A stretch of DNA of 59,505 nucleotides, from the NCBI GenBank assembly GCA_029210565.1, contig JARGFQ010000019.1:1-59505 (forward strand), in the 5' to 3' direction. This DNA comes from Bacteroidales bacterium. GTDB taxonomy: Bacteria > Bacteroidota > Bacteroidia > Bacteroidales > VadinHA17. Both the position numbers and the translations under genes were made by a program. The notes under the pieces were generated by a model that saw only the letters and a program-made list of their open reading frames with translations, ran no database searches and was not told where the DNA came from. This document shows, in pieces, positions 17,633 to 25,733 of the stretch. Positions within the stretch are counted from its first letter, which is position 1. Each line of letters begins with the position of its first letter.

Positions 17633-19303
17633 TTACTGTTCGTTCTTCTTGAGTCCAAACCCGGGATCGATCTTCAGGAACAGTATCGAGAGCATCCCCG
17701 GAATGGTGCATACCAACACCCAGATGAAGAAATGTTCGTAGCCTATCGCTTCGTATATCTTTCCCGATACCATCCCCGGCAGCATCATCCCCAGGGCCAT
17801 CAGTGAGGTTCCTATGGCGAACTCAGCTGTCTTGTACTTGCTCTCTCCCACATAATAGAGCATGAAGAGAGAATAGGCCGTGAACCCGAAGCCGTATCCC
17901 AACTGCTCGATGGCAACGGAGACGTAGACCCCCATGTCGCCAGGCATTGGCTGAACATAGGCAAGATAGACATATACCAGGTTGGGAAGGTTCATAGCTG
18001 CAGCCATGTACCAGATCAGCTTTTTCAGACCGTACTTCGCCGCAAGGATGCCGCCGAGGATGCCCCCTATTGTCAGGCATACCATCCCCAGGGTGCCGTA
18101 GATGATGCCGTACTGTGCCGATGTCAGGCCTATACCCCCCATGCTCCTGGAATCTACCAGGAAGGGTGTGGCGATCTTCACAAGCTGTGCCTCGCCAAGC
18201 CTGTAAAGCAGGAAGAAGGCAAGGGCGGCGACGACTCCCGGTTTACTGAAGAAGGAGACGAAGACATCAACGAAGACCTTCAGGCTTACCTTCTCACGGA
18301 TGTCATTCTCCGGAGGCCGTGGAAGAATATAGCGGTTATAGAGCGCCAGCAGAAGCAGAAGCAACCCGAGAACCCCCAGCGAGACTGTCCAGCTGAAGGC
18401 TATGTTGCCGGCGGTGATGCCAAACTCTGCAGTGGTGACCTCCTTAAGGTTATGATGGGTTTTCAGTGAGACGGCAGCAGGTACGTTCCAGTTGCTGCCG
18501 GTAAACTCGAACCTGCTTACCTGGTTCCTGGGTATATCGATATCCTTACTTCCGCCTTCGCGGGCAATGTTTACGACGATAGTCTCCCCCTCTTCCGGCG
18601 GGGCAGAGAGGGCTATGTATATAACCGCAGAGTCGAGCTCAGAGACACCTGCCTCCCACATCGGTACGGTAATCTCCTCCGGGTAGAGCAGTATCCGGGG
18701 TTCTCCGGGTTCTTCCTTAATCTCAATAAGCGCAGGATCAAATGGCCGATAATCGGTCAGGCCTACTGATTTCGCCTTAAAAGCGAGAGGCTCAAGACCG
18801 GTATTCTTCTGTACTATCCCGGCAACCAGCGGGATCAGCCCCAGCGCGGTGAGCATGGCAAAACGGTAGAAGGTGCTTCGTATACCTACGAAATAGGCCT
18901 GCTTGTGCTGGTTGAGGGCATACATATAGAACCCGTCGGCAGCAATGTCATGACTCGCAGAGGAGATAGCGATGATGGCAAAGATCGCAATGGTGATGGG
19001 ATAGAATAGAGGCAACTGCATGGCGAGGCCTGCACCGATGAAGGTGGCCGCTATAAGCAGCTGCGTCCATACCACCCAGTTGCGCTTTGTCGATACAACA
19101 TCTATATAGGGACTCCAGAGTGGTTTCAGCGCCCAGGGAAGATAGAGGATACTGGTCCAGAAGGCGAATGAGGCCACCGAGATACCCATGGTCTTGTAGA
19201 TCAGACCCGAGGTGGTCATCACGATGCTGTAGGGAATACCCTGGTAAAAATAGAGCGAAGGAACCCACGCCCACGGAGACCGGTTGGCACTTTTGCCTGC
19301 CAT
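17633..19303 (-). CDS. AmpG-like MFS transporter with inserted periplasmic domain
   Basis: Twelve-helix carrier of 556 residues with AmpG-like features (LYFYQGIPYSIVM in helix 1, LYLPWALKPLWSPYID in helix 2, SHDIAADGFYMYAL in helix 4). AmpG imports anhydro-muropeptides in proteobacteria, and relatives in Bacteroidota have been proposed to do the same. Residues about 175-305, between helices 5 and 6, form a hydrophilic, beta-rich insert with no membrane segment. By MFS topology it should face the periplasm. Standard AmpG carries no such domain here. It starts 2 bp after the GH9-deacetylase stop and ends 17 bp before the dehydrogenase, so cotranscription with both is likely. The substrate is inferred. 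Confidence 0.8.
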   Translation of the reverse strand: MAGKSANRSPWAWVPSLYFYQGIPYSIVMTTSGLIYKTMGISVASFAFWTSILYLPWALKPLWSPYIDVVSTKRNWVVWTQLLIAATFIGAGLAMQLPLFYPITIAIFAIIAISSASHDIAADGFYMYALNQHKQAYFVGIRSTFYRFAMLTALGLIPLVAGIVQKNTGLEPLAFKAKSVGLTDYRPFDPALIEIKEEPGEPRILLYPEEITVPMWEAGVSELDSAVIYIALSAPPEEGETIVVNIAREGGSKDIDIPRNQVSRFEFTGSNWNVPAAVSLKTHHNLKEVTTAEFGITAGNIAFSWTVSLGVLGLLLLLLALYNRYILPRPPENDIREKVSLKVFVDVFVSFFSKPGVVAALAFFLLYRLGEAQLVKIATPFLVDSRSMGGIGLTSAQYGIIYGTLGMVCLTIGGILGGILAAKYGLKKLIWYMAAAMNLPNLVYVYLAYVQPMPGDMGVYVSVAIEQLGYGFGFTAYSLFMLYYVGESKYKTAEFAIGTSLMALGMMLPGMVSGKIYEAIGYEHFFIWVLVCTIPGMLSILFLKIDPGFGLKKNEQ

Positions 19304-19305
19304 GC

Positions 19306-21774
19306 TTATAACTTTTTAAATGTGTAACCTTTTTCCTGATAAAATTCAATCATCTCTTCCAGCTTATGGTAAAACTTATCGCCCCGTGCCGGATCCGTGC
19401 CCGGGTGGATCAGCAGCAGCGCCCCGTTGAGTCCCTGGGGTGAGTTCTCCTCAAACCTGGCAAGCCTCTCAAGCAGAAATTCAGATGACCTGTAGTTCTC
19501 CATCTCAGGCGTGGTGTAATCAGCGTTGGTGCCGGTGCCCGGGGTGAAGTTCACCAGCGTGAGTCCCAACTCTTCACTCCACCGGCTGATGGCACTGTTA
19601 TACCATTCGTAAGGCGCCAGGAACCAGCGGGGCTTCTCCCTCACACCTGCCCGGCCCAGCTCAATGATGTTCTTTCTCATATCCTGGTTGAACTGATCCT
19701 TGGTGACCAACAGGGTGTCGCGGTCCTCCCACGGCACGTAGAGCAGGTGCCCGTCCGAGTGTGGGCCGAGGTAGTGACCACCGGAAATCAGTCGTTTTGC
19801 TAAAGGCGCAAACTGTTTGTTTCTCAGAAATTTGCCTGTCAGAAAGAAAGAGCCCTTGATCATCTTCCGGTCAAGTACATCAAGTATATGTTCAAATCCT
19901 TCACCAAACTCATCGGCCGAGAAGAGCAGGTATATTGCCTTCTCATCCGATCCCTTCCTGATGAGGGCGCCGTGATCATCATATATATCACCCGAAGTCT
20001 CTTCGCGGCCCTGCCTACCCTCCTTCTCCAGTGTTGAGAGGTAATAGCTGAGACTTGCAGTACCGTCGAGCGTCGGTTCGTTGGTGCTGTAGTCGCCGAT
20101 GTCATCATGATAGACAACCGGTCCGTTCTGGAAGGGAGCATAGGGATCGGGGTTCAGCAGTGTCAGCCCCCTGAGATTCTCATAGATGCCCCTGTAAACA
20201 GGTCCGTCAACCAGTCCTCCCATTGTCGTCTGACCCAGGTAGCAGGTGACAGCCGAGTGGGGATTTAGGGGGTAGTCACCGCCGGCCGGCAGTCCGCATA
20301 TCATTGATGTTCCCCACGGGTTGCACCCGAAGAGCCAGTCGCGCATCGCTGCCTCCATATGATCGTACCTCGTGTCTCCCGTGGCCTCCCGGTAAAGCCT
20401 GCACTGTGTCAGTGCAGCTGCTACATAGTTATTGGAGCACCAGACAAAGGGTATCTTCACCTGGAATGCGTCATGCTGATCCCGTCCATTGATAAGGTCA
20501 AGCCCCTTACGCATGAAATCAATGTATTTTTGGGAATATTTCGTGTCTGACATGGCGAGGTGTGCGTGGCCCAGGTTTACAAACGGGTAGAACTGGTAAT
20601 GGCGTGCCGTGTCCTTCTCTATCCACGGTGTGAAAGGCTCCAGCGTCCCCCAGTAGTCGGCCTCGGTCAGGAGCTCCTCATCACCTGTGAGGGACCAGAG
20701 CTCCCATGCTGCCAGCTGCATGTCATCAACATAGTTATCCTCCTCATAGAAATAGGGAGAGACGTTGCAGGCTGTCTGTGTCGCGCCCGGGTCGGTACGG
20801 GCAAACTCCAGGGCATCGGCAGCCTTTGACGCCATCAGAGAGGCAAATGAGGGATCACTGTCGGCAAAGAGGCGTGCTCCCATGGCAAAGACCGAAGCAA
20901 ACTTGCCTGCCGTGGAGGAGACTCCCTCAGTCCGGTTCTTGAACCTGGCCAGTCCCTGCGGCTTACCCGTTACGAAGTAAACCGGCCTGTGGGGCCCGAG
21001 ACCGTAATCAGCCCTGTCGAGGTTCGGCAGCCTGAATCCCTGGTGGTCACGGTCGTCAGCCACCTGGTTATACATCATCCCGCTGTCGGGGTTCATCTTC
21101 AGCAGCCACTCGAGGCCCCATCTTACCTCATCAAGGATATCAGGGATGCCGTTACCGCCGGGTATGCCGGCAGCATCATGGCTGTCGCCGAAAATCTCCG
21201 GGGATCTCTCCCACGCGAACATCATCTGGTAGACCGAGTTGGAGGTGGTGGCAGTGTATCTCAGGTGATCGCTGGCGTCATGATACCCTCCACTGACATC
21301 GATGACCGTGCCGGTGAGGGTCGGATGATCGACAATGACCCCGTCATGGGCGTGACATGAGTCTGCCAGGAAGGGGTTGTACCCGCAACGCTGCTGCCTG
21401 ATATAGTTGAGGATGAAGTCAGCCGTGCCGTCATAGACCCCATGACCGATGCGAAATGTCTCCGAGATGGTGCTTCCGTATCTGATATAATAGCCCCCCG
21501 GTGTGGTCAGGGCCGAGAAATCAAGTCTGGCTGCAGCCCTCATACCCCACACCGAGCCGTCATATATTGAGGCCTTACCGCTGAGCACCCTCTTTCCCGT
21601 CAGGGCATCACAGACCGTGAATGTGGCTTTGGCCTCCGGCTCCTGCGATATGTATACTGCCACCTTCACCGACTGCGGAAGGTAGCCAAGCTGGTTGATC
21701 CTTATCCACGAATCTGCCCCTGCGGTAAACACCGACAGGCAGAACAGCAATGCAAGAGAAGCAACGGTTTTCAT
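19306..21774 (-). CDS. GH9 glycosidase fused to polysaccharide deacetylase (CE4/NodB-like)
   Basis: Exported two-enzyme protein of 822 residues. ATG 21774 is chosen because it gives the signal peptide MKTVASLALLFCLSVFTAGA and lies 1 bp after the SpoIID stop; an ATG at 21849 lies inside that gene. Order: Ig-like GH9 N-domain (about 22-105, IRINQLGYLPQSVK), GH9 barrel (about 105-590, catalytic Asp pair in SGGYHDASDH, catalytic Glu in DYSTNEPTLDGTAS), then a NodB fold (about 610-822). In the latter, motif 1 is SADEFGEG where TFDDG is usual, while HSDGH, FLAPYEW and LLLIHPG match motifs 2, 3 and 5. GH9 is best known for cellulases but also contains exo-glucosaminidases. Next to murein genes, an amino-sugar substrate is plausible. 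Confidence 0.85.
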   Translation of the reverse strand: MKTVASLALLFCLSVFTAGADSWIRINQLGYLPQSVKVAVYISQEPEAKATFTVCDALTGKRVLSGKASIYDGSVWGMRAAARLDFSALTTPGGYYIRYGSTISETFRIGHGVYDGTADFILNYIRQQRCGYNPFLADSCHAHDGVIVDHPTLTGTVIDVSGGYHDASDHLRYTATTSNSVYQMMFAWERSPEIFGDSHDAAGIPGGNGIPDILDEVRWGLEWLLKMNPDSGMMYNQVADDRDHQGFRLPNLDRADYGLGPHRPVYFVTGKPQGLARFKNRTEGVSSTAGKFASVFAMGARLFADSDPSFASLMASKAADALEFARTDPGATQTACNVSPYFYEEDNYVDDMQLAAWELWSLTGDEELLTEADYWGTLEPFTPWIEKDTARHYQFYPFVNLGHAHLAMSDTKYSQKYIDFMRKGLDLINGRDQHDAFQVKIPFVWCSNNYVAAALTQCRLYREATGDTRYDHMEAAMRDWLFGCNPWGTSMICGLPAGGDYPLNPHSAVTCYLGQTTMGGLVDGPVYRGIYENLRGLTLLNPDPYAPFQNGPVVYHDDIGDYSTNEPTLDGTASLSYYLSTLEKEGRQGREETSGDIYDDHGALIRKGSDEKAIYLLFSADEFGEGFEHILDVLDRKMIKGSFFLTGKFLRNKQFAPLAKRLISGGHYLGPHSDGHLLYVPWEDRDTLLVTKDQFNQDMRKNIIELGRAGVREKPRWFLAPYEWYNSAISRWSEELGLTLVNFTPGTGTNADYTTPEMENYRSSEFLLERLARFEENSPQGLNGALLLIHPGTDPARGDKFYHKLEEMIEFYQEKGYTFKKL

Positions 21775-21775
21775 C

Positions 21776-23119
21776 TCAGTATATCTTTTGAAGCACTGAA
21801 TGTGCAAAATAGTGAGAGAGAATCTCCCTGTATCCGAAGCCTGAAGCACCCATCACCGCGGCTCCTATCTGGCAGAGTCCCACCCCATGGCCCCAGCCGG
21901 CACCGTGAAGGATAAAGGTTATGCCATCTTCACTCTCTTCCGTCTCAACAAAGAAGGCCGAGCTGTAGAGATGGGATGTTGAGAGTGCCTTTCTTATCTC
22001 CAGTTCCTTGCCTATTATCATACTCTTTTTGTCGCCCGTGATCTTCAGTTTTATGATGCGCCCGGAGGTGCCGCGTTCTAGCGGTTCCAGCGCCGTTATC
22101 ATGCCGAAGTCGATGCCGGTGCGCTCCCTAACCAGCGCACTCAGCTCCTCCTGTTTATATACCACCTTCCACCGAAAGAAGTCGTTCGTCTCCTGATCGT
22201 AGCTGTTGAGCACCTGTGCGAGCACCGCCCTGTCACTGGTATTGCAATAGGCTTCGGGGTTTCCCCTGATCCATCTGACGGCATTCTCCTCCGTGGTGAT
22301 ATCCATGTCGAAGCCTTCCGGTGGCCGGGCAGCATCGGTGACCATCTGCAGGCAGTCGTGGCTCACCGGCTCCCAAACGTTTTCAAACAGTTCGGTGATG
22401 CCGCCGCAGCACTTTGAGTAACGTGCATCGCAGAGGGCATCGCCCGACATTAGTACCTCGCCAGCCGTCTCGCGTACAGCGCTCTCCACCTCCGGCGTTG
22501 TTGCCCTGGTGATGCCCTGGTAACGCTGGCAGTGGTCATCAGCGCAGACATCATACTCCTTATGGTCTTCCCTGTCATACCACCGTATGATCTCCCTGTC
22601 GGTGACCTGGTATGCAGAATGCCTCTCTCCTCCCGCCTCCAGCCGCGCGGTCTTGTCGATCTGCGCCAGCAGCCAGCTCCTTGAGATCACGGCATGGGCC
22701 TTGAGGAGCTCCACCGATGATGTGGCACTCATCTCCGAGGAGATCACGCTGGCAAGATAATCCTCGACAGGTACCAGGTTGACTGCCGTTACCTGTTCGT
22801 CGATGATCATGAACTTCAGCTTCCCTGAGAAGGTCTGGTCCTCATTGCGCTCCCAGTGAAAGGCTACGCCTATGGTCACGGCATGGAGGGTGAAGCTGCA
22901 GCGCAGGTGATCTGGCGGCACCAGGATCAGCTCCCTGCCGGCCTCCAGGGCGGCTCCGTCACCCGTAAGATGCACTCTCCCGTCACTGTATGCTGCGGTC
23001 CACTGACCCTTTATGCTTCTCTCTCCACCAGACACATGGTACTCTCCGTTGAGAGTGACTGTCAGTGCTTTGCCTGACACAATTCCCACGCTAATTTCGG
23101 GAAAACTTCTCTCTTTCAT
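21776..23119 (-). CDS. SpoIID/LytB domain protein without signal peptide
   Basis: SpoIID-type lytic transglycosylase domain in 447 residues. SpoIID of Bacillus cleaves denuded glycan strands with a catalytic Glu. The matching VISSEMSATSS (about 131-141) and the C-terminal ILHGAGWGHGVGLCQIGA (about 410-427) are present, with a Cys-rich segment CCGGITELFENVWEP in between. There is no signal peptide or membrane helix. An in-frame TAA about 30 nt upstream of the ATG rules out a longer start. Either it is cytoplasmic or it leaves by a non-classical route. It lies 1 bp before the GH9-deacetylase gene, and its 5' leader resembles that of the epimerase and GH172 genes. Confidence 0.85.
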   Translation of the reverse strand: MKERSFPEISVGIVSGKALTVTLNGEYHVSGGERSIKGQWTAAYSDGRVHLTGDGAALEAGRELILVPPDHLRCSFTLHAVTIGVAFHWERNEDQTFSGKLKFMIIDEQVTAVNLVPVEDYLASVISSEMSATSSVELLKAHAVISRSWLLAQIDKTARLEAGGERHSAYQVTDREIIRWYDREDHKEYDVCADDHCQRYQGITRATTPEVESAVRETAGEVLMSGDALCDARYSKCCGGITELFENVWEPVSHDCLQMVTDAARPPEGFDMDITTEENAVRWIRGNPEAYCNTSDRAVLAQVLNSYDQETNDFFRWKVVYKQEELSALVRERTGIDFGMITALEPLERGTSGRIIKLKITGDKKSMIIGKELEIRKALSTSHLYSSAFFVETEESEDGITFILHGAGWGHGVGLCQIGAAVMGASGFGYREILSHYFAHSVLQKIY

Positions 23120-23231
23120 CAGTATATTAATTTGATTTTAATGGTCTGATAGCTTGTCCCGATATATCGGGAGAACCCACATGTCTGAAAATTATATACA
23201 TGCAGGTTTGTGTATGCAATACATGTGGGTT
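23120..23231 (-). repeat. Palindrome-rich leader of the SpoIID gene
   Basis: A perfect 11-bp inverted repeat AACCCACATGT / ACATGTGGGTT (23174-23184 and 23221-23231) flanks a further CATGCAGGTTT (23199-23209). A second palindrome, TCCCGATATATCGGGA, lies at 23157-23172. On the minus strand CAGACCATTAAAATCAAATT leads to the ATG, a diverged form of the leader found at 9212-9261 and 50438-50488. Confidence 0.65.
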
Positions 23232-24170
23232 TCATAATAATCCTTCAGTCAATGATTTTATCTCACCGTCGCTCAGGCATACCTCTTCCAGGATGCTGCT
23301 GACGTCGGCGACGGTGATCTTGTTATAATCTTCTTCCCTGGGGGTAATGAACACCCCTCCCATATCAACCGACGCCGGGCTCAGAAGAATCCTCCCCGGC
23401 GCCGCGGCAAAGTAGCACGACGGCCTGTGGAGCCTGCGGGGGATGATGTGTATCGTCCATCTCTCACCGGAATGGTAAGCCAGTATATTCAGCATGGGCT
23501 CCGGCCGTTCAGGCTGTGTGGCGGCAAACCTGCTGTAAAACCGGGCAAATGCGTTGTTGAGAGGCCCACTGTCACCACCTGTCAGCGTCAGCATCCCCCT
23601 GCCATAGCTGCTCCAGAGAGATAGCTCAACACCCCCGGCGGAGGCCACAGTACTGCAGAGGGCAGGATTGCCGGCATCCTTTTCCACCGGCATAAACCCC
23701 CTGTTGCCTGCCTGAAAATGGAGGTGGTCGGGAGCTGAGGCACCGCACTGCGGGCCGTTGTAGAAGATCACATAATCGGGCAGTGCCTCTGCCAGGGAGA
23801 GCATAGCCAAGAAGTTGCCTTCTATTTGCTGCGGTGTGTGTGCCCGGTTAACAATAGTGAGATGACGCCTGAAGATCGGAAAGGGATTGATCAGTATGAT
23901 GTAATCGCTGCCAAAGGGCACTCCCCTCTGCTCCGGCGGCCTGTTATCCTCACAGAGGAAGCAGGGCCTCGCATTGATGGATCCGGCATCGACCTTCGCC
24001 GCGGATGAGACGATCCTCCCGGGATTGAACTGCACGGCGATCTCATAGCCGGGGAAGAGTATCTTACGTACCCTCACGCTGTCGAGCTGACCGTAGTTGT
24101 CGCGCGCCAGGGACCACTCCCTGAACTGGCTCTCAAAAAGATCATTTACAACATCTGAGTGATCGTGCAT
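23232..24170 (-). CDS. DUF4922 protein, HIT/GalT-superfamily nucleotidyltransferase-like
   Basis: Cytoplasmic protein of 312 residues of the DUF4922 type, related to GDP-L-galactose and Ap4A phosphorylases. The catalytic HxHxQ motif appears in PDHLHFQAGNRG (about 158-169), preceded by PFPIFRRHLTIV and a CxxC in RPCFLCEDNRPP (about 73). Proteins of this superfamily transfer nucleotides between sugar phosphates or split NDP-sugars and dinucleotides by phosphorolysis. No substrate is established that I know of. It lies between SpoIID and a GT2 gene in the leftward run (112-bp and 81-bp gaps), which suggests a role in handling an NDP-sugar or sugar-1-phosphate linked to the amidase/SpoIID system. 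This is inference. Confidence 0.7.
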   Translation of the reverse strand: MHDHSDVVNDLFESQFREWSLARDNYGQLDSVRVRKILFPGYEIAVQFNPGRIVSSAAKVDAGSINARPCFLCEDNRPPEQRGVPFGSDYIILINPFPIFRRHLTIVNRAHTPQQIEGNFLAMLSLAEALPDYVIFYNGPQCGASAPDHLHFQAGNRGFMPVEKDAGNPALCSTVASAGGVELSLWSSYGRGMLTLTGGDSGPLNNAFARFYSRFAATQPERPEPMLNILAYHSGERWTIHIIPRRLHRPSCYFAAAPGRILLSPASVDMGGVFITPREEDYNKITVADVSSILEEVCLSDGEIKSLTEGLL

Positions 24171-24251
24171 CTGGTTTTCAGTTTCCCCTGTGAATACTTC
24201 CCGGCTTAAATCTGTCTGCTCTTGCGTTATCGCTGCAGCTGCTTTTCAGCT

Positions 24252-25724
24252 TTATCTTGTACTGCTGATCATCCGTCTCCTGGCAAGAAGCTCCAGAGTA
24301 CGTATCCTGTCCTTATAAAGATTATGTGCATTCATTCTTTCCACATCCAGCAGGGCATCGGAGTTCTCATCCCAGCGGCGGCAGAGGTAGAGAGGTTCAT
24401 AGATCCGTCCTATCCTGAAGTGACGGCTTATAGCGAGCCCAACGGCATAATCTTCGCCGTAGCTGACGTTGGGCACCCGCACGGTTCGCAGCACAGGTGT
24501 GTAGAAGGCCCTCGGAGCCCCGAGACCGTTAATTCTCAACGCATTGTTCCTGCCGTTGTCAGGAGTCCACTCCCTGTGGTCTATCAGCCCCGGAGGGATA
24601 TCCTTCAGCTCAAAGTTGACCATCCTGTACGAGCCTACCACCATGGCGCATTGCTGCTCATGAAACGCATCAACGATCCTGGTCACCACCGAGTCGTCGA
24701 TATAGAGGTCATCACTGTCAAGCTGTATGGCAAACTTACCGCACTTGTCGCTGAAGAGAGCCTCGTTCCAGCATCCGCCGATACCCAGATCATCCCTCTC
24801 CGGAATGATATGCACCACCCTGCTGTCTCCTGCAAACGACCTGATAACATCGGTTGTGCCGTCGGTAGAATGGTTGTCAACGATTATCAGGTTGAAGCTG
24901 TAGGGCGACTTCTGGCAGAGCACCGACCCGATGGCATCGCCGATGGTTTTGACTCTGTTCCGTACGGGAATAATAACTGAGGCATCATAATCAAAGCTCT
25001 CATCCTCAAATGCTATCTCCCTGAACTGGGGCCCGAGCCAGGCGCCGACCTCCTTGAGGTGATCGGTGCAGGCCCTTTCCATCTCTATCTGAACCTCCCT
25101 GTTGCGCGGGTCAACGTAATCAAACATCTTCTCCCCCGACCTGCGGGTGTCTGTCTCCACCTCGGTATATAGCATCTCCGGGATGTGAACCACAGGAATT
25201 GACTGCGAAACCTTAAGCCTCAGGTCGTACAACCCGGCAAAGCTGTAATCCTCGTTCATGGCGCTGCATGCCTTCCTGAAGGCATCAGCATTGTAAAGGA
25301 TGACCGCACCGAAGTTGAAGTCGTCGCGAAGGCTGCCCTCCTGGTAATCTATCAGCGGGTGCGGCGAGAGCTTATCATTCTTCTTCTCAAAGTAGTCTGA
25401 GTAGACCATACCGGCTCCTGTGCCTTCGCAAACCTGTATCAGCCGTTCGAAGGCAAATTTCCCCGGATCGAGCGGAAAGCCCTTGCTGTATATTAAGACA
25501 AAGTCGGTGTCAGTTACTGCTGCCATTTTCTTCAGCGCGTCAGTGGAGGCAAATCCTGCAGATCGCAGAATCTGAGCCTCAGGTATCCCGGTATCACCAG
25601 TATGGTCAGGGGGTACCACGATGAAGATCCTGTTTACAACCCGGGAGCTTTTCAGAGCCGCGACTGTAGAGGCCACAGAGCCGGAGTCAGACCAGAGCAT
25701 AAAGCATGTGATGGTTCTCTCCAT
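24252..25724 (-). CDS. Glycosyltransferase family 2, two GT-A domains
   Basis: Cytoplasmic protein of 490 residues with two GT-A-like halves. The C-terminal half (about 240-490) is a standard GT2: YDASVIIPVRNRVKTIGDAI, LIIVDNHSTDGTTDVI, and the metal-binding IQLDSDDLYIDD at about 335. The N-terminal half (about 1-235) has a looser GT2 pattern (VYSDYFEKK in the DxD position, DDFNFGAVILYNADAFRKA) and may be inactive or bind the acceptor. There are no membrane helices. It lies 9 bp after the amidase-like gene. Donor and acceptor are unknown. Confidence 0.8.
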   Translation of the reverse strand: MERTITCFMLWSDSGSVASTVAALKSSRVVNRIFIVVPPDHTGDTGIPEAQILRSAGFASTDALKKMAAVTDTDFVLIYSKGFPLDPGKFAFERLIQVCEGTGAGMVYSDYFEKKNDKLSPHPLIDYQEGSLRDDFNFGAVILYNADAFRKACSAMNEDYSFAGLYDLRLKVSQSIPVVHIPEMLYTEVETDTRRSGEKMFDYVDPRNREVQIEMERACTDHLKEVGAWLGPQFREIAFEDESFDYDASVIIPVRNRVKTIGDAIGSVLCQKSPYSFNLIIVDNHSTDGTTDVIRSFAGDSRVVHIIPERDDLGIGGCWNEALFSDKCGKFAIQLDSDDLYIDDSVVTRIVDAFHEQQCAMVVGSYRMVNFELKDIPPGLIDHREWTPDNGRNNALRINGLGAPRAFYTPVLRTVRVPNVSYGEDYAVGLAISRHFRIGRIYEPLYLCRRWDENSDALLDVERMNAHNLYKDRIRTLELLARRRMISSTR

Positions 25725-25733
25725 GATGTATGT

